This document shows positions 40,356-42,762 of a DNA stretch of 42,762 nt, piece by piece. A program made the position numbers and the translations under genes. Origin of the DNA: Lachnospiraceae bacterium (GTDB taxonomy: Bacteria > Bacillota > Clostridia > Lachnospirales > Lachnospiraceae). The notes under the pieces were generated by a model, which saw only the letters and a list, made by a program, of their open reading frames with translations, was not told the DNA's origin and searched no databases. Position 1 is the first letter of the stretch. Every line of letters starts with the position of its first letter. The DNA is taken from contig JAFXFO010000036.1 in the NCBI GenBank assembly GCA_017520425.1, positions 1 through 42,762 of the forward strand. Direction: 5' to 3'.

Positions 40356-41393
40356 ATGGAACTGGAAAAGAGAACGGAAGACGTATATATATTGGCCATA
40401 GAGAGCTCCTGTGATGAAACGGCGGCTGCAGTGGTAAAGAACGGAAGGGAAGTACTGTCCAATGTGATTTCTTCCCAGATAGCATTGCATACGCTGTATG
40501 GCGGAGTGGTGCCTGAGATAGCATCCCGAAAACATATTGAAAAAATTAATCAGGTAATAGAAGAAGCATTGAAGGAAGCGAGAGTGACCTTGCAGGATAT
40601 AACAGCCATTGCCGTGACTTACGGACCGGGATTGGTAGGTGCGCTTTTGGTAGGTGTATCTGCTGCAAAGGCCATAAGCTTTGCAACCGGCATCCCGATT
40701 ATTGGTGTGCATCATATTGAAGGACATATCAGTGCCAATTATATAGAAAATAAGGATTTGGAACCGCCCTATGTTTGTCTGGTGGTTTCCGGCGGACATT
40801 CCCACCTGGTGGTGGTAAAGGATTACGGAGAGTATGAGATTATCGGACGTACCAGGGATGATGCGGCGGGAGAAGCCTTTGATAAGGTGGCAAGAGCGAT
40901 TGGTTTGGGTTATCCCGGCGGTCCGAAGATCGATAAATTATCTAAGGAAGGCAATCCTGATGCAATTCGTTTCCCCAGAGCTAAGGTGGATGACAGCGAA
41001 TATGATTTCAGCTTTAGCGGTTTGAAATCGGCAGTATTAAACTATTTGAATGGTTGTCAGATGAAGGGCGAGAGTGTTTGTGAAGCGGATGTGGCTGCTT
41101 CTTTCCAGAAGGCGGTCATTGATGTGTTGGTGGAACATGGTATTCATGCGGTAAAGAAATACGGGTACAATAAGTTTGCCATAGCGGGTGGCGTGGCATC
41201 TAATTCTTCTCTGCGCCAGGCTTTTGAAACAGAATGCGCAAAGCGGAATATTGAATTTTATCATCCCAGTCCTATTTTCTGTACGGACAATGCGGCTATG
41301 ATTGGCGTGGCAGGTTACTATGAGTATATCAAAGGGGTACGCAGCGGTTTGGAGTTGAATGCAGTACCCAATTTGAGATTGGGAGAAAAATAA
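40356..41393 (+). CDS. tsaD: tRNA t6A37 threonylcarbamoyltransferase TsaD
   Basis: 345 residues; the catalytic subunit of the t6A complex. The start [16 protein letters not shown], the [13 protein letters not shown] block, the metal-binding HHIEGH (His120 and His124), [11 protein letters not shown], the [22 protein letters not shown] segment, and [14 protein letters not shown] are all present, with an Asp near the C terminus (CTDNAAMI) completing the metal site. The ribosome binding site is weak (AGAAGG). It completes TsaB/TsaD/TsaE within 5 kb. Confidence 0.97.
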   Translation: MELEKRTEDVYILAIESSCDETAAAVVKNGREVLSNVISSQIALHTLYGGVVPEIASRKHIEKINQVIEEALKEARVTLQDITAIAVTYGPGLVGALLVGVSAAKAISFATGIPIIGVHHIEGHISANYIENKDLEPPYVCLVVSGGHSHLVVVKDYGEYEIIGRTRDDAAGEAFDKVARAIGLGYPGGPKIDKLSKEGNPDAIRFPRAKVDDSEYDFSFSGLKSAVLNYLNGCQMKGESVCEADVAASFQKAVIDVLVEHGIHAVKKYGYNKFAIAGGVASNSSLRQAFETECAKRNIEFYHPSPIFCTDNAAMIGVAGYYEYIKGVRSGLELNAVPNLRLGEK

Positions 41394-41411
41394 GTTAAGA
41401 AGGTATGGACT

Positions 41412-42137
41412 ATGATGGGGAATACGGCTATTGTTTTGGCGGCAGGTTCGGGAAAGAGAATGAATAGTGCAGTGGCCAAGCAGTATCTCATGCTACAGGA
41501 TAAACCGGTAATATGGTATGCACTGAAGACCTTTGAAGAGAGTGTAATAGTGGACGATTGTATATTAGTAGTCGGAAGCGGAGAGGTGGAGTACTGCAAT
41601 AAGCATATTGTGGAGGAATATGGTTTCACTAAGGTGCGGGCAGTAATAGAAGGCGGTGCCGAGAGATATTTGTCGGTGTGGGAAGGTCTGAAATGGATTG
41701 CAGAACATTCGGACAAAGACGGACAAGGGATTGTATTTATCCATGACGGGGCAAGACCTTTTGTGAATGAACAAATGATTCTGGATACTTACAGTGCGGC
41801 AAAGGAGTATGGTGCCTGTGTGGCCGCCATGCCTGTAAAGGATACGATTAAGATAGGGGACGAATCGGGATTTGCAGTACAGACACCCAATCGCAGAAGT
41901 GTATGGATGGTTCAAACACCGCAGGTATTTGACAGAGGTCTGATTACTGATGCATATAGCTATTTGGTGGAGCGATTGGATGATTTGAAGGAACAGGGTG
42001 TAGAGATTACGGATGATGCCATGGTGGTAGAGACCATGATGGGCAGGAAAGTAAAACTGGTGCCGGCTTCCTATGGGAATATCAAGATTACCACACCGGA
42101 AGATATGAAGATAGCAGAGTGCTTATTAGTAGAATAG
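41412..42137 (+). CDS. ispD: 2-C-methyl-D-erythritol 4-phosphate cytidylyltransferase
   Basis: 241 residues; transfers CMP to MEP in the non-mevalonate isoprenoid pathway. IspD signatures are IVLAAGSGKRMNSAVAKQYL (nucleotide-binding start), FIHDGARPFV, AAMPVKDTIKI, WMVQTPQVF, ITDDAMVVE and IKITTPEDMKIAE. TarI-type ribitol-phosphate enzymes are close relatives, but no reductase TarJ follows, favouring IspD. ATG codons 1 and 2 are both possible starts; GAAGG is upstream. It ends the plus-strand run with a terminator. Confidence 0.9.
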   Translation: MMGNTAIVLAAGSGKRMNSAVAKQYLMLQDKPVIWYALKTFEESVIVDDCILVVGSGEVEYCNKHIVEEYGFTKVRAVIEGGAERYLSVWEGLKWIAEHSDKDGQGIVFIHDGARPFVNEQMILDTYSAAKEYGACVAAMPVKDTIKIGDESGFAVQTPNRRSVWMVQTPQVFDRGLITDAYSYLVERLDDLKEQGVEITDDAMVVETMMGRKVKLVPASYGNIKITTPEDMKIAECLLVE

Positions 42138-42148
42138 GAATGTTAAAG

Positions 42149-42197
42149 GATTGAAATGTTTGAAGAGTGTAAACAATTCGGATATTTCAATCTTTTT
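42149..42197 (+). terminator. Terminator of the tsa-rnz-ispD run
   Basis: GATTGAAAT (42149-42157) pairs with ATTTCAATC (42184-42192), followed by five T. The remaining gap to the tRNA genes holds only their promoter. Confidence 0.8.
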
Positions 42198-42313
42198 GCT
42201 CTAATTTTTAGAAAAAGAGTGCGGTGCGACAAAGCGAGAAAGCGCCAAAAACCCAATGAAATAAAGGGTTTTAAGGTTTGAGAAAAATAATAAAAAAATT
42301 GTGTAAAAAAGTG

Positions 42314-42342
42314 TTGACAATAAAGAACATATTTGCTATGAT
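42314..42342 (+). promoter_or_regulatory. Strong promoter of the tRNA-Ser pair
   Basis: TTGACA (42314-42319), 17-nt spacer, TATGAT (42337-42342), 30 nt before the first tRNA. Confidence 0.88.
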
Positions 42343-42371
42343 AATCAATGTCGCTGAACAAGCGGTTATTC

Positions 42372-42457
42372 GGAGAGGTATCGAAGTGGTCATAACGAGG
42401 CGGTCTTGAAAACCGTTTGTCCGCAAGGGCGCGTGGGTTCGAATCCCACCCTCTCCG
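42372..42457 (+). tRNA. tRNA-Ser (anticodon TGA)
   Basis: 86 nt. Acceptor GGAGAGG pairs with CCTCTCC, with G discriminator. The anticodon arm GCGGTCTTGAAAACCGT carries TGA. A long variable arm (GTCCGCAAGGGC) marks a class II tRNA-Ser. T arm GTGGGTTCGAATCCCAC. CCA is not encoded. Confidence 0.97.
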
Positions 42458-42512
42458 TTGGAGATATTTCTCCGGCGTTGATGAGCTAAATAGTATTTGG
42501 AATCAACTTTTT

Positions 42513-42601
42513 GGAGAAGTACCCAAGTGGTTGAAGGGACACCCCTGGAAAGGGTGCAGGTCGTTAATAGCGGCGCGAGGGTTCAAATCCCTCCTTCTCC
42601 G
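42513..42601 (+). tRNA. tRNA-Ser (anticodon GGA)
   Basis: 89 nt. Acceptor GGAGAAG pairs with CTTCTCC, G discriminator. Anticodon stem CACCC/GGGTG around CTGGAAA gives anticodon GGA. A long variable arm with GCAGGTCG...CGGCGC confirms a serine class II tRNA. T arm GAGGGTTCAAATCCCTC. CCA is not encoded. Confidence 0.97.
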
Positions 42602-42762
42602 TAGGTGGACAACCACCAAGTGTACATTGATAAATAAACAGTAATGCAACCCTGAAAATTCTTAAAGAGTAACAGCAATCAAAGCTGTGGAATCTGAAAG
42701 AAGATTCAGAGAAAAATTGAGAACGTAAAGATGCGAATCTTTAACCAAAAACAGTAATGCCA
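42602..42762 (+). other. Non-coding tail after tRNA-Ser, possible rRNA leader/spacer
   Basis: No ORF. The text GTGTACATTGATAAATAAACAG followed by CAACCCTGAAAATTCTTAAAG (split here by TAATG) is reminiscent of clostridial pre-rRNA leader/spacer DNA, and AACAGTAATGC occurs twice (42638-42648 and 42750-42760). A hairpin GAATCT...AGATTC is at about 42690-42707. An rRNA gene may begin beyond the window. Confidence 0.35.

Noticed and set aside
40038-40805. 255-codon minus-strand ORF across the tsaD start
   Set aside because: Antisense to tsaD and its upstream gene; the translation is rich in Cys, Tyr and His with no motif.

Overview
The window looks like chromosomal DNA of a Gram-positive, low-to-mid GC anaerobe of class Clostridia, most likely family Lachnospiraceae. 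This is inferred from DUF975- and FeoB-associated Cys-rich-type proteins, a T-box leader on metG, an FMN riboswitch on a RibU-type transporter, strong GGAGG ribosome binding sites, and a short MetRS with a KISTS-type loop. No species assignment is attempted.

Left part (1-13.5 kb) is accessory DNA and visibly AT-rich up to about 6.3 kb. It opens with the structured right end of an IS200/IS605-type element (omega-RNA-like). A small XRE regulator follows on the minus strand. Next is an operon for a secreted 141-residue protein, two membrane-anchored extracytoplasmic proteins and a three-gene ABC exporter. After it lies the wreck of a Thoeris-like SIR2/TIR defence pair fused by one deletion. Then come a decayed lipoprotein fragment and three intact tandem 707-756 residue lipoproteins with solute-binding-like C-terminal domains. 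A second XRE regulator, paralogous to the first, closes the block, so two related regulators bracket it.

Middle (13.6-18.4 kb) starts with a candidate free-standing small RNA with a consensus promoter and an intrinsic terminator. Minus-strand genes follow: an E2/CAT-fold protein without the catalytic His, uxaC with its LacI-type regulator, and an HD-GYP phosphodiesterase.

From 18.5 kb the content is mostly core: secA, a long interrupted palindrome, prfB with its programmed +1 frameshift, and a two-component system with four AGGATA direct repeats at 11-bp period in its promoter. Then come a FliB-type methylase and feoA-feoB-Cys-rich protein with matching GTTAG-N6-CTAAC operators. On the minus strand lie metG under a T-box, a DUF975 protein and a small membrane protein; tex follows on the plus strand. 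The FMN riboswitch-ribU unit, mscL with an added zinc ribbon, and a YcxB-like gene come next.

The right end is a long co-directional run: tsaE-tsaB-rimI, a small Cys-rich protein, rnz, a membrane-anchored protein, tsaD and ispD, ending at a terminator. The three Tsa proteins together cover the t6A37 tRNA modification complex. Two tRNA-Ser genes (UGA, GGA) under a strong promoter close the window, followed by sequence that may be an rRNA leader.
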